A DNA stretch of 64,000 nt, taken from the NCBI RefSeq assembly GCF_916618955.1, contig NZ_OU745390.1, positions 248,001-312,000 on the forward strand. The letters run 5' to 3'. The notes beneath the pieces are model-generated. The model worked only from the letters and a program-made list of their open reading frames with translations, was not told where the DNA came from and ran no database searches. This DNA comes from Pseudomonas sp. Marseille-Q3773. Lineage in GTDB: Bacteria; Pseudomonadota; Gammaproteobacteria; Pseudomonadales; Pseudomonadaceae. A program made the translations under genes and the position numbers. Positions 35,605 through 44,331 of the stretch are shown here, in pieces. Every line of letters begins with the position of its first letter. The stretch's first letter is position 1.

Positions 35605-37098
35605 ATGTTCGAATCTGCCGAAATCGGCCACAGCATCGACAAGGAGGCTTACGACGCCGAGGTACCCGCTTTGCGCGAGGCCCTGCTCGAAGCCCAGTAC
35701 GAACTCAAGCAGCAGGCGCGCTTCCCGGTGATCGTGCTGATCAACGGCGTCGAAGGCGCCGGCAAGGGCGAGACCGTCAAGCTGCTCAACGAGTGGATGG
35801 ACCCGCGGCTGATCGATGTGCTCACCTTCGACCAGCAAACCGACGAGGAGCTGGCTCGGCCACCGGCCTGGCGCTACTGGCGGGCGCTGCCGCCGAAGGG
35901 GCGGATGGGTGTGTTCTTCGGCAACTGGTACAGCCAGATGCTCCAGGGGCGGGTGCATGGCCTGTTCAAGGACGCGGTGCTGGACCAGGCCATCACCGGC
36001 GCCGAGCGGCTCGAGGAAATGCTCTGCGACGAGGGGGCGCTGATCATCAAGTTCTGGTTCCACTTGTCCAAGAAACAGATGAAGGCCCGCCTCAAGGCAC
36101 TGAAGGACGACCCCTTGCACAGCTGGCGCATCAGCCCGCTGGACTGGCAGCAGTCAGAAACCTACGACCGCTTCGTGCGCTTCGGCGAGCGCGTGCTACG
36201 CCGCACCAGCCGCGATTATGCACCCTGGCATATCATCGAAGGCGTCGACCCCAACTACCGCAGCCTGGCGGTGGGGCGCATTCTTCTGGAAAGCCTGCAG
36301 GCGGCCCTGGCCAACGATCCCAAGGCCAAGCACCGTGGCAACGTCGCCCCGTTGGGCCGCAGCCTCGACCAGCGCAGCCTGCTCGGCGCGCTGGACATGA
36401 CCCTGCGCCTGGACAAGGCCGACTATCAGGAGCAGTTGGTCACCGAGCAGGCGCGCCTGGCTGGCCTGCTGCGCGACAAGCGCATGCGCCGACATGCCCT
36501 GGTGGCGGTGTTCGAAGGCAACGATGCTGCCGGCAAGGGCGGTGCCATTCGCCGCGTGGCGGCGGCGCTGGACCCACGCCAGTACCGCATCGTGCCGATT
36601 GCCGCGCCCACTGAAGAAGAGCGTGCGCAGCCTTACTTGTGGCGGTTCTGGCGGCATATTCCGGCGCGTGGCAAGTTCACCATCTTCGACCGTTCCTGGT
36701 ATGGCCGGGTACTGGTGGAGCGAGTGGAAGGCTTCTGTAGCCCGGCCGACTGGATGCGCGCCTACAGCGAAATCAACGATTTCGAGGAACAGCTGGTCAA
36801 TGCCGGCGTGGTGGTGGTCAAGTTCTGGCTGGCGATCGACCAGCAGACGCAGCTGGCGCGCTTCGAAGAACGCGAGCAGATCCCGTTCAAACGCTACAAG
36901 ATCACCGAGGATGACTGGCGCAACCGCGAAAAGTGGGACGACTATGTGCAGGCGGTGGGTGACATGGTCGACCGCACCAGCACCGAGATCGCGCCGTGGA
37001 CGTTGGTGGAAGCCAACGACAAGCGTTGGGCGCGGGTGAAAGTGTTGCGCACCATCAACCAGGCACTTGAGGAGGCGTTTGCCAGGCACAAGAAATAA
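35605..37098 (+). CDS. pap: Polyphosphate:AMP phosphotransferase
   Basis: A 497-residue class II PPK2 enzyme made of two fused PPK2-like domains. Walker A motifs are GVEGAGKGETVK (about residue 52) and GNDAAGKGGAIRR (about 305). Lid and Walker B-like segments repeat as FGNWYSQ and DRSWYGRV. The second domain keeps the more complete set of catalytic residues. It uses polyphosphate to phosphorylate AMP to ADP. The GAAGGAG ribosome site is seven bases before the ATG. Monocistronic; a hairpin REP unit follows the stop. Confidence 0.93.
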   Translation: MFESAEIGHSIDKEAYDAEVPALREALLEAQYELKQQARFPVIVLINGVEGAGKGETVKLLNEWMDPRLIDVLTFDQQTDEELARPPAWRYWRALPPKGRMGVFFGNWYSQMLQGRVHGLFKDAVLDQAITGAERLEEMLCDEGALIIKFWFHLSKKQMKARLKALKDDPLHSWRISPLDWQQSETYDRFVRFGERVLRRTSRDYAPWHIIEGVDPNYRSLAVGRILLESLQAALANDPKAKHRGNVAPLGRSLDQRSLLGALDMTLRLDKADYQEQLVTEQARLAGLLRDKRMRRHALVAVFEGNDAAGKGGAIRRVAAALDPRQYRIVPIAAPTEEERAQPYLWRFWRHIPARGKFTIFDRSWYGRVLVERVEGFCSPADWMRAYSEINDFEEQLVNAGVVVVKFWLAIDQQTQLARFEEREQIPFKRYKITEDDWRNREKWDDYVQAVGDMVDRTSTEIAPWTLVEANDKRWARVKVLRTINQALEEAFARHKK

Positions 37099-37113
37099 CC
37101 TCTATGCCTGTTC

Positions 37114-37147
37114 TGACCCTTTCGCGGGCAGGTCCGCGAAAGGGTCA
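37114..37147. repeat. Single REP unit with perfect 14-bp arms, pap 3' end
   Basis: TGACCCTTTCGCGG-GCAGGT-CCGCGAAAGGGTCA. Only 15 bases past the pap stop; probably works as the pap transcript end. Confidence 0.85.
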
Positions 37148-37283
37148 GGGCCGGTGCCACGCCTTCCAGGCCATGCCACGGAAGAATGACCTGATGAATT
37201 CTTTTCTCGGCACTCGCGTCCGCCCCAGCCCTCCAAGCCTTTAGAATCCAACCACCCCCACCACGGGCTTGATCGAGGACTTT

Positions 37284-38249
37284 ATGCACACCACTTCCGG
37301 CCGCTGGGGCTATGGCCTGTTCCTGGCACTTCTGACGGCGTTGCTCTGGGGCATCCTGCCGATCAAGCTCAAGCAGGTGCTGCAGGTGGTCGACCCGGTC
37401 ACGGTCACCTGGTACCGCCTGCTGGTTTCCGGTGGCCTGCTGTTCGCCTGGCTGACGGCCCAGCGCCGCCTGCCGTCCATTCGCAAACTGACGCCCAGGC
37501 GCAAGGGGCTGGTGCTGGTGGCTGTGCTCGGCCTGATGGGCAACTATGTGCTGTACCTGATCGGCCTGAACCTGCTGAGCCCGGGCACCGCGCAACTGGT
37601 GGTGCAGCTCGGCCCGGTGCTGTTGCTGGTGGCCAGCGTGTTCGTGTTCCGCGAACGTTTCAGCCTGGGGCAGGGCATGGGCTTGCTGATCCTGCTGGCG
37701 GGGTTTGCTCTGTTCTTCAACCAGCGCCTTGAAGAGCTGCTGACTTCGCTGGGCACCTATACCACGGGCGTGCTGACCATCCTGCTGGCCACCACGATCT
37801 GGGTGTTCTACGCGCTGAGTCAGAAACAGCTGTTGACCGTGTGGAATTCGCAGCAGGTCATGATGGTGATCTACCTCGGTTGCGCTGCGTTGCTCACGCC
37901 ATGGGTACACCCACTGCAGGCGTTGCAACTGAGCCCGGTGCAGGGCTGGCTGTTGCTGGCCTGTTGCCTGAATACCCTCGTGGCCTATGGCGCATTTGCC
38001 GAGGCGCTGGCGCACTGGGAGGCGTCGAGGGTGAGTGCCACGCTGGCGCTGACACCGCTGGTCACCTTTGTCGCGGTGGCCTTGGCGGCCTTGCTGTGGC
38101 CTGACTACGTACATGCGGAGGATATCAACGCCCTGGGTTATGTCGGGGCGGTCACGGTGGTGCTAGGGTCGGCGCTGGTGGCGCTTGGGCCATCGCTGGT
38201 GGCGAGCTGGCGGGCGCGGAAATTCCGCAAAGTCGCGCGCTCTGTATAG
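37284..38249 (+). CDS. EamA/DMT-family transporter
   Basis: A 321-residue inner-membrane protein with ten hydrophobic segments, in two EamA repeats (about 8-145 and 155-300). The first is YGLFLALLTALLWGILPIKL and the pattern FYALSQ marks the start of the second. The drug/metabolite transporter superfamily exports amino acids, drugs or other small molecules; the substrate cannot be read from sequence. ATG follows GAGG by five bases. Single gene, convergent with fumC across a REP unit. Confidence 0.88.
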   Translation: MHTTSGRWGYGLFLALLTALLWGILPIKLKQVLQVVDPVTVTWYRLLVSGGLLFAWLTAQRRLPSIRKLTPRRKGLVLVAVLGLMGNYVLYLIGLNLLSPGTAQLVVQLGPVLLLVASVFVFRERFSLGQGMGLLILLAGFALFFNQRLEELLTSLGTYTTGVLTILLATTIWVFYALSQKQLLTVWNSQQVMMVIYLGCAALLTPWVHPLQALQLSPVQGWLLLACCLNTLVAYGAFAEALAHWEASRVSATLALTPLVTFVAVALAALLWPDYVHAEDINALGYVGAVTVVLGSALVALGPSLVASWRARKFRKVARSV

Positions 38250-38251
38250 GC

Positions 38252-38286
38252 GCGGCCTTGCGTCGCGATGGGCTGCGCAAGGCCGC
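38252..38286. repeat. Single REP unit between convergent genes
   Basis: GCGGCCTTGCG...CGCAAGGCCGC hairpin of the GCAAGGCCGC class, overlapping the end region of the DMT gene transcript. Confidence 0.75.
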
Positions 38287-38312
38287 TCCTGAAAAAGCGC
38301 GGTGTCTGGATG

Positions 38313-39707
38313 TCAGCCTTTTCCTCCTGGGGCCAGCATGTTCTCCGGCCGCACCCACTGGTCGAACTGCTCATTGGTCAGGTACTTCAACTCCAGTGCC
38401 GCCTCGCGCAAGGTCTTGCCTTCGCCGTAAGCCTTCTTGGCAATTTCCGCTGCCTTGTCATAGCCGATATGCGGGTTCAGCGCCGTTACCAGCATCAACC
38501 CGCGCTCCAGGTGTGCCGCCATCTGCTCGGCATCCGGCTCGATACCTGCCACGCAGTGCTGCTGGAAGTTACGGCAACCATCGGCCAGCAGTTCGATCGA
38601 CTGCAACAGGTTGTGGATGATCACCGGCTTGAACACGTTCAGTTGCAAATGGCCCTGGCTGGCGGCAAAGCCGATCGCCGCGTCGTTGCCCAGCACCTGG
38701 CAGGCCAGCATCGACAGTGCCTCGCACTGGGTCGGGTTGACCTTGCCCGGCATGATCGAGCTGCCGGGTTCGTTGGCCGGCAGGCGTACCTCAGCCAACC
38801 CGGCACGTGGGCCGGAACCCAGCAGGCGCAGGTCGTTGGCAATCTTCATCAGCGCCACTGCCAGGGTCTTCAGGGCACCGGCCAGGCTGGTCAGCGGCTC
38901 ATGCCCGGCCAGAGCGGCGAACTTGTTCGGTGCGGTGACGAACGGCAGGCCGGACAGCGCCGCCAGCTCGGCCGCGATGGCTTCGGCGAACCCGTGCGGG
39001 GCATTCAGCCCGGTGCCCACGGCAGTGCCGCCCTGGGCCAGTTCACAGACCGCCGGCAAGCTGGCGCGGATGGCGCGCTGGGCGTAGTCGAGCTGGGCGA
39101 CGAACGCGGACACTTCCTGGCCGAAGGTGATCGGCGTGGCATCCATCATGTGCGTGCGGCCGGTCTTCACCAGCTGGTGGTGGCGTGCCGACAGCTCGGC
39201 CAGCCCTGAGGACAGTTCGGCAATGGCCGGCAGCAGCTTGTCGTGTACCGCCTGGGCTGCAGCGATGTGCATGGCGGTGGGGAAACAGTCATTGGAGCTC
39301 TGCGAGCGATTGACGTGGTCGTTGGGGTGCACCGGCACCTTGCCGCCACGGCCCTTGCCGGCCAGTTCGTTGGCCCGCCCGGCGATCACCTCGTTGACGT
39401 TCATGTTGCTCTGGGTACCGCTCCCGGTCTGCCACACCACCAGCGGGAACTGGTCGTCGTGCTGGCCAGCCAGCACCTCGTCGGCAGCCTGTTCGATCAG
39501 CCGGGCGATATCGGCCGGCAAGTCGCCATTGCGGTCGTTGACGCGTGCGGCGGCCTTCTTGATCAGCGCCAGGGCGTGCAGCACCGCGATGGGCATGCGT
39601 TCCTTGCCGATGGCGAAGTTGATCAGCGAACGCTGGGTCTGCGCACCCCAGTAGGCGTCCTCAGGAACTTCGACCGGGCCCAGGCTGTCTGTCTCGATAC
39701 GGCTCAT
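38313..39707 (-). CDS. fumC: Class II fumarate hydratase
   Basis: A 464-residue fumarase of the aspartase/fumarase superfamily, which interconverts fumarate and malate without an iron-sulfur cluster. The signature [13 protein letters not shown] (about residue 318) carries the catalytic Ser loop; [13 protein letters not shown] and [14 protein letters not shown] are also conserved. The [10 protein letters not shown] start matches the family; the frame extends 52 codons upstream without family similarity. Pseudomonads have several fumarases; FumC is usually made in oxidative stress or iron shortage. Divergent from the DUF2059 gene across 155 bp. Confidence 0.94.
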   Translation of the reverse strand: MSRIETDSLGPVEVPEDAYWGAQTQRSLINFAIGKERMPIAVLHALALIKKAAARVNDRNGDLPADIARLIEQAADEVLAGQHDDQFPLVVWQTGSGTQSNMNVNEVIAGRANELAGKGRGGKVPVHPNDHVNRSQSSNDCFPTAMHIAAAQAVHDKLLPAIAELSSGLAELSARHHQLVKTGRTHMMDATPITFGQEVSAFVAQLDYAQRAIRASLPAVCELAQGGTAVGTGLNAPHGFAEAIAAELAALSGLPFVTAPNKFAALAGHEPLTSLAGALKTLAVALMKIANDLRLLGSGPRAGLAEVRLPANEPGSSIMPGKVNPTQCEALSMLACQVLGNDAAIGFAASQGHLQLNVFKPVIIHNLLQSIELLADGCRNFQQHCVAGIEPDAEQMAAHLERGLMLVTALNPHIGYDKAAEIAKKAYGEGKTLREAALELKYLTNEQFDQWVRPENMLAPGGKG

Positions 39708-39862
39708 TCTGTACGCACTCCTGTGTAGTTCGAAATCGCAGTTTAGGCCCTGATTCGACCGAGCGGTTCCGTCGCTCGTCGTGCCACTTGAGCACATCGC
39801 CACCACGGCGCAGAATGCTCTACTCTGAGGTACCTGCCTCTGTCTCTTCTGAAGGAAATGCA

Positions 39863-40387
39863 ATGACCCGTCTCCGTGTCCTTTGTGCCGCCGTTGCCCT
39901 GGCTTGCGCCAGCGGCCAGGTACTCGCTGCCACCGCCAGCCACAATGCTGCTGCCGAGAAATTCCTGACCCTGGCCAACGCCGACAAGCTGGGCACCCCG
40001 GTGTACATGCAGGTCCAGCAGATGTTCGCCCAGCGTTTCGCCCAGACCAAGGCCCCGGCCACCAAGCAGTCGGTGCTGGAAAGCTACCAGGCCAAGGCCA
40101 ACGCGGCGCTGGACAACGCCATCGGCTGGAACAAGCTGAAGCCGAAGATGGTCGACCTGTACACCCAGACCTTCACCGAGCAGGAGCTCAAGGACCTGGT
40201 CAAGTTCTACGAATCACCGCTGGGCAAGAAAGTGCTGCGTGAAATGCCCAAGGTCACCCAGCAGTCGGCCCAGCTGACCCAGCAGAGCCTGGAGCCTGCG
40301 GTGCCGGTGGTGAACAAGCTGCTCGACGACATGACCAAGGAACTGGACCCGAACGCCGGCAAGGCCGCCGCCCCGGCGAAGAAGTGA
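39863..40387 (+). CDS. DUF2059 exported protein
   Basis: A 174-residue protein with a signal peptide ([19 protein letters not shown], cleaved near VLAA). The mature part is helical and contains the DUF2059 core, [21 protein letters not shown] Lys/Ala-rich tail closes it ([11 protein letters not shown]). Function unknown, periplasmic by prediction. GAAGGAA precedes the ATG. The bolA gene follows after 10 bp, so they form an operon. Confidence 0.88.
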   Translation: MTRLRVLCAAVALACASGQVLAATASHNAAAEKFLTLANADKLGTPVYMQVQQMFAQRFAQTKAPATKQSVLESYQAKANAALDNAIGWNKLKPKMVDLYTQTFTEQELKDLVKFYESPLGKKVLREMPKVTQQSAQLTQQSLEPAVPVVNKLLDDMTKELDPNAGKAAAPAKK

Positions 40388-40397
40388 GCTCGCCGCG

Positions 40398-40694
40398 ATG
40401 ACCATGCAGCAGCGCATCGAACAGCAGCTGGCCGCCCTGGCGCCGCAACACCTGCAAGTGCTCAATGAAAGTCACATGCACAGTCGTGGTCAGGAGACCC
40501 ATTACAAGGCAGTGATCGTCAGCGAGCAGTTTGCCGGGTTGAACAGCGTCAAGCGCCACCAGAAGGTCTACGCCACCATGGCTGAACTGATGGGCGAGAT
40601 CCATGCCCTTGCCATCCATACCTACACAGCCGAGGAATGGGCCAAGGTCGGCGTGGCACCGGCCTCGCCGGTGTGCGCGGGCGGCGGGCACTGA
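40398..40694 (+). CDS. BolA-family protein
   Basis: A 98-residue BolA-like protein: [26 protein letters not shown] and the conserved [19 protein letters not shown] stretch with the invariant His. BolA proteins pair with monothiol glutaredoxins in iron-sulfur metabolism and also affect morphology and biofilm. The C-terminal VCAGGGH adds a Cys and a His. Whether it is the true BolA or an IbaG-type paralogue is uncertain, although the length and HxHS favour BolA. Strong terminator downstream. Confidence 0.9.
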   Translation: MTMQQRIEQQLAALAPQHLQVLNESHMHSRGQETHYKAVIVSEQFAGLNSVKRHQKVYATMAELMGEIHALAIHTYTAEEWAKVGVAPASPVCAGGGH

Positions 40695-40731
40695 AACCAT
40701 TCTGTTGTTCTGGTAGAATCCTGCCGAATCC

Positions 40732-40762
40732 GGGGGCCGCAAAGCGGCCCCCATGCTTTTTT
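40732..40762 (+). terminator. Rho-independent terminator after bolA
   Basis: GGGGGCCGC-AAA-GCGGCCCCC followed by ATGCTTTTTT. Very stable 9-bp GC stem plus T6. Confidence 0.92.
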
Positions 40763-40819
40763 ACACCTGTCAAACCCGGTCCGCCCCTTACGAGGGCAAC
40801 CACCTGGAGATTCTGCGTC

Positions 40820-41752
40820 ATGTCCCAACCCATCGTCGTCGCGGCGTTGTACAAGTTCGTCACCCTGGAAGACTACGTCGAGCTGCGTGAACCGCTGCTC
40901 AAGACCATGCTCGACAACAACGTCAAAGGCACCCTGCTGCTGGCCCACGAGGGTATCAACGGCACTGTCTCGGCCACCCGCGAAGGCATCGACGGCCTGC
41001 TGGCCTGGCTGCGCAACGACCCGCGCCTGGCCGATGTCGACCACAAGGAATCGTACTGCGACGAACAGCCGTTCTACCGTACCAAGGTCAAGCTCAAGAA
41101 AGAGATCGTCACCCTCGGCGTACCCGGCGTGGACCCCAACAAGGCAGTCGGCACCTATGTCGAGCCCAAGGACTGGAACGCGCTGATCAGCGACCCGGAA
41201 GTGCTGCTGATCGACACCCGCAACGATTACGAAGTGGCCATCGGCACCTTCAAGGGTGCCATCGACCCGAAGACCGAGACCTTCCGTGAGTTCCCCGACT
41301 ACATCAAGGCCAACTTCGACCCCAGCAAGCACAAGAAGGTTGCCATGTTCTGCACCGGTGGCATCCGTTGCGAAAAAGCCTCCAGCTACATGCTCGGTGA
41401 AGGCTTCGAGGCGGTCTATCATCTCAAGGGTGGCATCCTGAAATACTTCGAGGAAGTACCTCAGGAAGAAAGCCTGTGGGACGGCGACTGCTTCGTCTTC
41501 GACAACCGCGTCACGGTGCGCCATGACCTGAGCGAGGGCGAATACGACCAGTGCCACGCCTGCCGCCACCCGATCAATGCAGAGGAGCGCGCGTCCGAGC
41601 ACTATTCGCCAGGGGTCAGCTGCCCGCATTGCTGGGACACCCTGAGCGAGAAGACCCGGCGTAGCGCCATCGACCGGCAGAAGCAGATCGAGCTGGCCAA
41701 GGCCCGTAACCTGCCGCACCCGATCGGTTACAACTACAAAGCCGAGGCTTGA
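40820..41752 (+). CDS. trhO: tRNA uridine(34) hydroxylase TrhO (YceA, rhodanese fold)
   Basis: A 310-residue protein. The N-terminal acylphosphatase-like domain includes [14 protein letters not shown]. The rhodanese domain has the active-site Cys in [16 protein letters not shown] (about residue 178). The tail contains paired Cys motifs (CHACRHP and CPHC) that may bind zinc. TrhO uses O2 to form 5-hydroxyuridine at tRNA position 34, the oxygen-dependent route next to prephenate-dependent TrhP. Start [13 protein letters not shown] fits the family; the frame continues upstream through the bolA terminator. The DsbA-like gene follows after 3 bp. Confidence 0.92.
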   Translation: MSQPIVVAALYKFVTLEDYVELREPLLKTMLDNNVKGTLLLAHEGINGTVSATREGIDGLLAWLRNDPRLADVDHKESYCDEQPFYRTKVKLKKEIVTLGVPGVDPNKAVGTYVEPKDWNALISDPEVLLIDTRNDYEVAIGTFKGAIDPKTETFREFPDYIKANFDPSKHKKVAMFCTGGIRCEKASSYMLGEGFEAVYHLKGGILKYFEEVPQEESLWDGDCFVFDNRVTVRHDLSEGEYDQCHACRHPINAEERASEHYSPGVSCPHCWDTLSEKTRRSAIDRQKQIELAKARNLPHPIGYNYKAEA

Positions 41753-41755
41753 TGC

Positions 41756-42388
41756 ATGTCCGCGCGCCTGATCTATGTGATGGACCCGATGTGCTCCTGG
41801 TGCTGGGGCTTCGCACCCGTGGCCGCGGCCCTGATCGCCCAGGCGCGTGAAGCAGGCGTGCCCACCCGCCTGGTCACTGGCGGCTTGCGCACCGGTGGCA
41901 GCGCCCTGGACAGCGCCACCCGCAAGTACATTCTCGAACATTGGCAGGCGGTGGCCGAAGCCACCGGCCAGCCGTTCCGCTTCGAAGGGGCCATGCCCGA
42001 CGGCTTCGTCTATGACACCGAGCCGGCCTGCCGGGCCCTGGTCACTGCCCGCGAGCTGGACGCCGAGCGCGTCTGGCCGCTGCTGGCGCTTATCCAGCGT
42101 TCGTTCTACGAGCAGGGCGTGGACGTGACCGTTGTGCCGCATCTGGTCGATCTGGCCGAACAGTCAGGCTTCGACCGTGCCGTGTTCGCCGAGGCCTTCA
42201 CTCGTGCCGACACCCGCGCCGCCACTGCAGCCGATTTCAGTTGGGCCCAGGACCTGGGCATTGCCGGTTTCCCGACCCTGCTGGCCGAACGCAATGGCCA
42301 GCTGGCCCTGCTGACCAACGGCTACCAGCCGCTGGAACGCCTGCAACCCTTGCTCGGCCGCTGGCTGCAGCAGGCCACCTGTGCTTGA
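41756..42388 (+). CDS. DsbA-family thioredoxin-fold protein (CSWC)
   Basis: A 210-residue DsbA/FrnE-type protein. The redox motif CSWC is at residues 13-16 (MDPMCSWCWGF). The helical insertion and GIAGFPTLLAERNGQ (cis-Pro loop) complete the thioredoxin fold. There is no signal peptide, so it is cytoplasmic and probably a reductase, isomerase or polythiol oxidoreductase rather than a periplasmic oxidase. It lies between trhO and an ABC exporter gene whose start overlaps its stop. Function unknown. Confidence 0.88.
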   Translation: MSARLIYVMDPMCSWCWGFAPVAAALIAQAREAGVPTRLVTGGLRTGGSALDSATRKYILEHWQAVAEATGQPFRFEGAMPDGFVYDTEPACRALVTARELDAERVWPLLALIQRSFYEQGVDVTVVPHLVDLAEQSGFDRAVFAEAFTRADTRAATAADFSWAQDLGIAGFPTLLAERNGQLALLTNGYQPLERLQPLLGRWLQQATCA

Positions 42389-44213
42389 TGTGCCTGGGTC
42401 ACCCGACCCGGTGCCGGGCAAGCCCCACACTGCGGCCGATCGACTGAGCTGGGCGGAAATCCGCCGCCTGGCCCTGCATCACAAAAAGAAGCTCTGGTCC
42501 GCCAACCTCATCGCCGTGCTGGCAGCCTGCTGCAGCGTGCCCATCCCGTTGCTGCTGCCGCTGCTGGTGGACGAAGTGCTGCTGGGCCAGGGCGATGCCG
42601 CGCTGAAGTGGATGAACCACGTGCTGCCGTCCAGCTGGCAGGTGGCGGCCGGCTACATTGGCCTGATGTTGCTGCTGACCCTGTGCCTGCGCCTGGCCGC
42701 CCTGGCGTTCAACGTGACCCAGGCCAGGTTGTTTGCCGGCTTGGCCAAGGACATCGTCTACCGCCTGCGCATTCGCCTTATCGAGCGGCTCAAGCGCATT
42801 TCGCTGAAAGAATACGAAAGCCTCGGCAGCGGCACGGTGACCACCCACCTGGTCACCGACCTGGATACCCTCGACAAGTTCGTCGGCGAAACTCTCAGCC
42901 GCTTCCTGGTGGCCATGCTGACCCTGACCGGCACCGCGGCCATCCTGATCTGGATGCACTGGCAGCTAGCCTTGCTGATCTTGCTGTTCAACCCGCTGGT
43001 CATCTACTTCACCGTGCAGTTGGGCAAGCGCGTCAAGCATCTGAAAAAGCTCGAGAACGACAGCACTGCACGGTTCACCCAGGCGTTGGCGGAAACCCTC
43101 GATGCCATCCAGGAGATCCGTGCCGGCAACCGCCAGGGCTATTTCCTCGGGCGCCTTGGCCTGCGCGCCCGCGAAGTGCGCGACTATGCCGTGGAATCGC
43201 AATGGAAAAGCGACGCCAGTGGCCGCGCCAGTGGCCTGCTGTTCCAGTTCGGTATCGATATCTTCCGCGCCGCAGCGATGCTCACCGTGCTGTTTTCCGA
43301 CCTCTCGATCGGCCAGATGCTGGCGGTGTTCAGCTACCTGTGGTTCATGATCGGCCCGGTCGAGCAACTGCTCAACCTGCAATATGCCTACTATGCCGCC
43401 GACGGTGCGCTGAGCCGTCTCAACGAGCTGCTGGCGCGTGCCGACGAGCCGCAGTACGCGGCCGCGAGCGACCCGTTCGCCGGTCGCCAGACGGTCGGTA
43501 TCGAAGTGCGTGACCTGCGCTTTGCCTATGCCGAAGAGCCAGTCCTCGAACACCTCGACCTGTGCATTGCGCCGGGCGAGAAGGTGGCGATCGTCGGCGC
43601 CAGCGGCGGTGGCAAGAGCACCCTTGTACAACTGTTGCTGGGCCTTTATAGCGCCCAGGCCGGGACCATCCGCTTCGGCGGTGCCAGCCTGCAGGAAATC
43701 GGCCTGGAAACCCTGCGCGAAAACGTCGCGGTGGTGTTGCAGCACCCGTCGCTGTTCAACGACAGCGTACGTGCCAACCTGACCATGGGCCGCGATTGCA
43801 GTGACGAGGCCTGCTGGCAGGCACTGCGCATCGCCCAGCTGGAGGCCACTATCGCCGCCTTGCCGCAGGGCCTGGACAGCGTGGTGGGGCGCTCCGGCGT
43901 ACGCTTGTCCGGTGGCCAGCGTCAGCGCCTGGCGATTGCCCGCATGGTGCTGGCCGAGCCCAAGGTGGTGATCCTCGACGAAGCGACCTCGGCCCTGGAT
44001 GCCGCCACCGAGTACAACCTGCACCAGGCCCTGGCGCGTTTTCTCAGCGGCCGCACCACCTTGATCATCGCCCACCGCCTGTCGGCGGTGAAGCAGGCCG
44101 ACCGGGTGCTGGTGTTCGATGGCGGGCACGTGGCAGAGGATGGAGACCACCAGCAGCTGATTGCAGAAGGTGGGTTGTATGCCAAGCTTTATGGGCACCT
44201 GCAACAAAATTGA
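42381..44213 (+). CDS. ABC exporter, fused membrane and ATPase domains
   Basis: A 610-residue half-transporter of the MsbA/bacterial exporter type. Six hydrophobic segments lie within residues 35-320. The ATPase domain follows, with Walker A VGASGGGKST (about residue 405), signature RLSGGQRQR, Walker B VVILDEATSALD and switch AHRLSA. It should work as a homodimer; the substrate could be a lipid, a peptide or a drug. The GTG start overlaps the DsbA-like gene by eight bases. The N-terminal 25 residues are Pro-rich and may be translated from a later start. Confidence 0.88.
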   Translation: MLDVPGSPDPVPGKPHTAADRLSWAEIRRLALHHKKKLWSANLIAVLAACCSVPIPLLLPLLVDEVLLGQGDAALKWMNHVLPSSWQVAAGYIGLMLLLTLCLRLAALAFNVTQARLFAGLAKDIVYRLRIRLIERLKRISLKEYESLGSGTVTTHLVTDLDTLDKFVGETLSRFLVAMLTLTGTAAILIWMHWQLALLILLFNPLVIYFTVQLGKRVKHLKKLENDSTARFTQALAETLDAIQEIRAGNRQGYFLGRLGLRAREVRDYAVESQWKSDASGRASGLLFQFGIDIFRAAAMLTVLFSDLSIGQMLAVFSYLWFMIGPVEQLLNLQYAYYAADGALSRLNELLARADEPQYAAASDPFAGRQTVGIEVRDLRFAYAEEPVLEHLDLCIAPGEKVAIVGASGGGKSTLVQLLLGLYSAQAGTIRFGGASLQEIGLETLRENVAVVLQHPSLFNDSVRANLTMGRDCSDEACWQALRIAQLEATIAALPQGLDSVVGRSGVRLSGGQRQRLAIARMVLAEPKVVILDEATSALDAATEYNLHQALARFLSGRTTLIIAHRLSAVKQADRVLVFDGGHVAEDGDHQQLIAEGGLYAKLYGHLQQN

Positions 44214-44247
44214 ACTTGTACAATTTCGCCGATCTTCTGTCATGAAA

Positions 44248-44296
44248 AACCCAACCACAGCGATGGCATATGGCCTACGCTGTGCTTGTCTGGGTT
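44248..44296. promoter_or_regulatory. Two-part inverted repeat upstream of GGDEF-EAL gene
   Basis: AACCCA-ac-CACAGCG ... CGCTGTG-cttgtc-TGGGTT, with a 15-nt loop. Two stems interrupted by an internal loop, 36 bp before the ATG. It may end the ABC exporter transcript or sit in the leader of the next gene. Confidence 0.4.
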
Positions 44297-44331
44297 GATC
44301 TGCGCCTTATCTGCTCTGTGACAGGGACTCC

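Noticed and set aside
42381..44213. Assignment of the ABC exporter as msbA
   Set aside because: MsbA in Pseudomonas is encoded with lpxK/kds genes; here the neighbours are unrelated, so only a general exporter call is supported.
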